From positions 1 through 5,413 of the forward strand of contig CANSYV010000125.1 in assembly GCA_947651335.1 (NCBI GenBank): 5,413 nt of DNA, read 5' to 3'. Shown piece by piece: positions 5,240 through 5,413 of this stretch. The notes beneath the pieces were generated by a model. That model was not told where the DNA came from, did not search any database, and saw only the letters and a program-made list of their open reading frames with translations. Position numbers and translations under genes: made by a program. The stretch's first letter is position 1, and every line of letters begins with the position of its first letter. The DNA comes from an uncultured Lachnospiraceae bacterium (lineage in GTDB: Bacteria; Bacillota; Clostridia; Lachnospirales; Lachnospiraceae).

Positions 5240-5413
5240 ATGGGAGAAGAAGAATTTGAAGCGGAACTGATGTACCGGGTGTCCCTGTCCGTGGCAGGTC
5301 TCATGTTGAAAGAATCATTGATCACCCAGGAGAATTATCATCAGATTGACAACATTCTGCTGGAAACATACCATCCGGTTCTGGGCACATTATTGGCTGG
5401 AAAGCCGCTGAGA
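5240..5413 (+). CDS. SHOCT-like small protein, 3' end outside window
   Basis: 58 codons are visible, open to the window edge. The N-terminus is acidic (MGEEEFEAEL), followed by a helical stretch and the segment LITQENYHQID near residues 27-37, which resembles the short C-terminal oligomerisation (SHOCT) motif of the form GLITEEEY. It continues with NILLETYHPVLGTLL. As I recall, proteins of this type (MYR...AxxML..LIT.E.Y..ID...L..Y.P.LGTL) are small, of unknown biochemical role, and often encoded next to serine recombinase genes in Clostridia. A strong ribosome binding site supports the start. It is divergent from metY. The assignment rests on pattern recall only. The missing end prevents any length check. 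Confidence 0.7.
   Translation, partial: MGEEEFEAELMYRVSLSVAGLMLKESLITQENYHQIDNILLETYHPVLGTLLAGKPLR

Noticed and set aside
5073..5270. 65-codon open frame over the metY promoter region
   Set aside because: It has no ribosome binding site and overlaps the metY start and promoter as well as the better-supported gene at 5240.
1..5413. CRISPR array, tRNA, rRNA or insertion sequence
   Set aside because: No regularly spaced direct repeats, cloverleaf-like or rRNA-like stretches, transposase gene or terminal inverted repeats were seen.

Overview
The window looks like chromosomal DNA of an anaerobic member of the Bacillota, class Clostridia, most likely Lachnospiraceae-like. This rests on strong AGGAGG-type ribosome binding sites, moderate GC, and gene types typical of that group: a CsoR-regulated P1B ATPase without a metal-binding head, a NapH-like polyferredoxin next to a TlpA lipoprotein, a MetY-type sulfhydrylase, and a SHOCT-like small protein. 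The genus cannot be read from the sequence.

Layout. Positions 1-127 are a regulatory region: a perfect-consensus promoter (TTGACA, 17 bp, TATAAT) carries one CsoR-like operator in its spacer and a second just past the start point. They control a 625-residue heavy-metal P1B-type ATPase (128-2005, +), which is closed by a strong intrinsic terminator (2041-2084). Next come four imperfect 11-bp tandem repeats (2086-2129) and an extended -10 promoter ahead of a tightly overlapping three-gene redox operon on the + strand. Its genes are a TlpA/thioredoxin-like lipoprotein (2200-2802), a 50-residue TTG-started membrane peptide ending in a CLEC motif (2789-2941, resembling the CD1871A family), and a membrane polyferredoxin with four CX3CP-type motifs and two ferredoxin clusters (2914-3792). 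Convergent to this operon, 11 bp away, is a metY-like O-acetylhomoserine sulfhydrylase gene (3804-5087, -) with its own consensus promoter and short leader. At the right edge a partial + strand gene (5240-5413) resembles small SHOCT-like proteins often found beside site-specific recombinases, so a mobile element may begin beyond the window.

How it fits together. The ATPase is an insulated metal-export unit. The three-gene operon has the parts for a trans-membrane electron relay: cytosolic Fe-S clusters, a membrane peptide with a dithiol, and an extracytoplasmic thioredoxin. This relay is the best candidate here for a poorly described system, but its function is inferred. MetY incorporates sulfide into homocysteine. 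A loose metal/thiol/sulfur theme links the genes, but nothing in the sequence shows co-regulation between the units.
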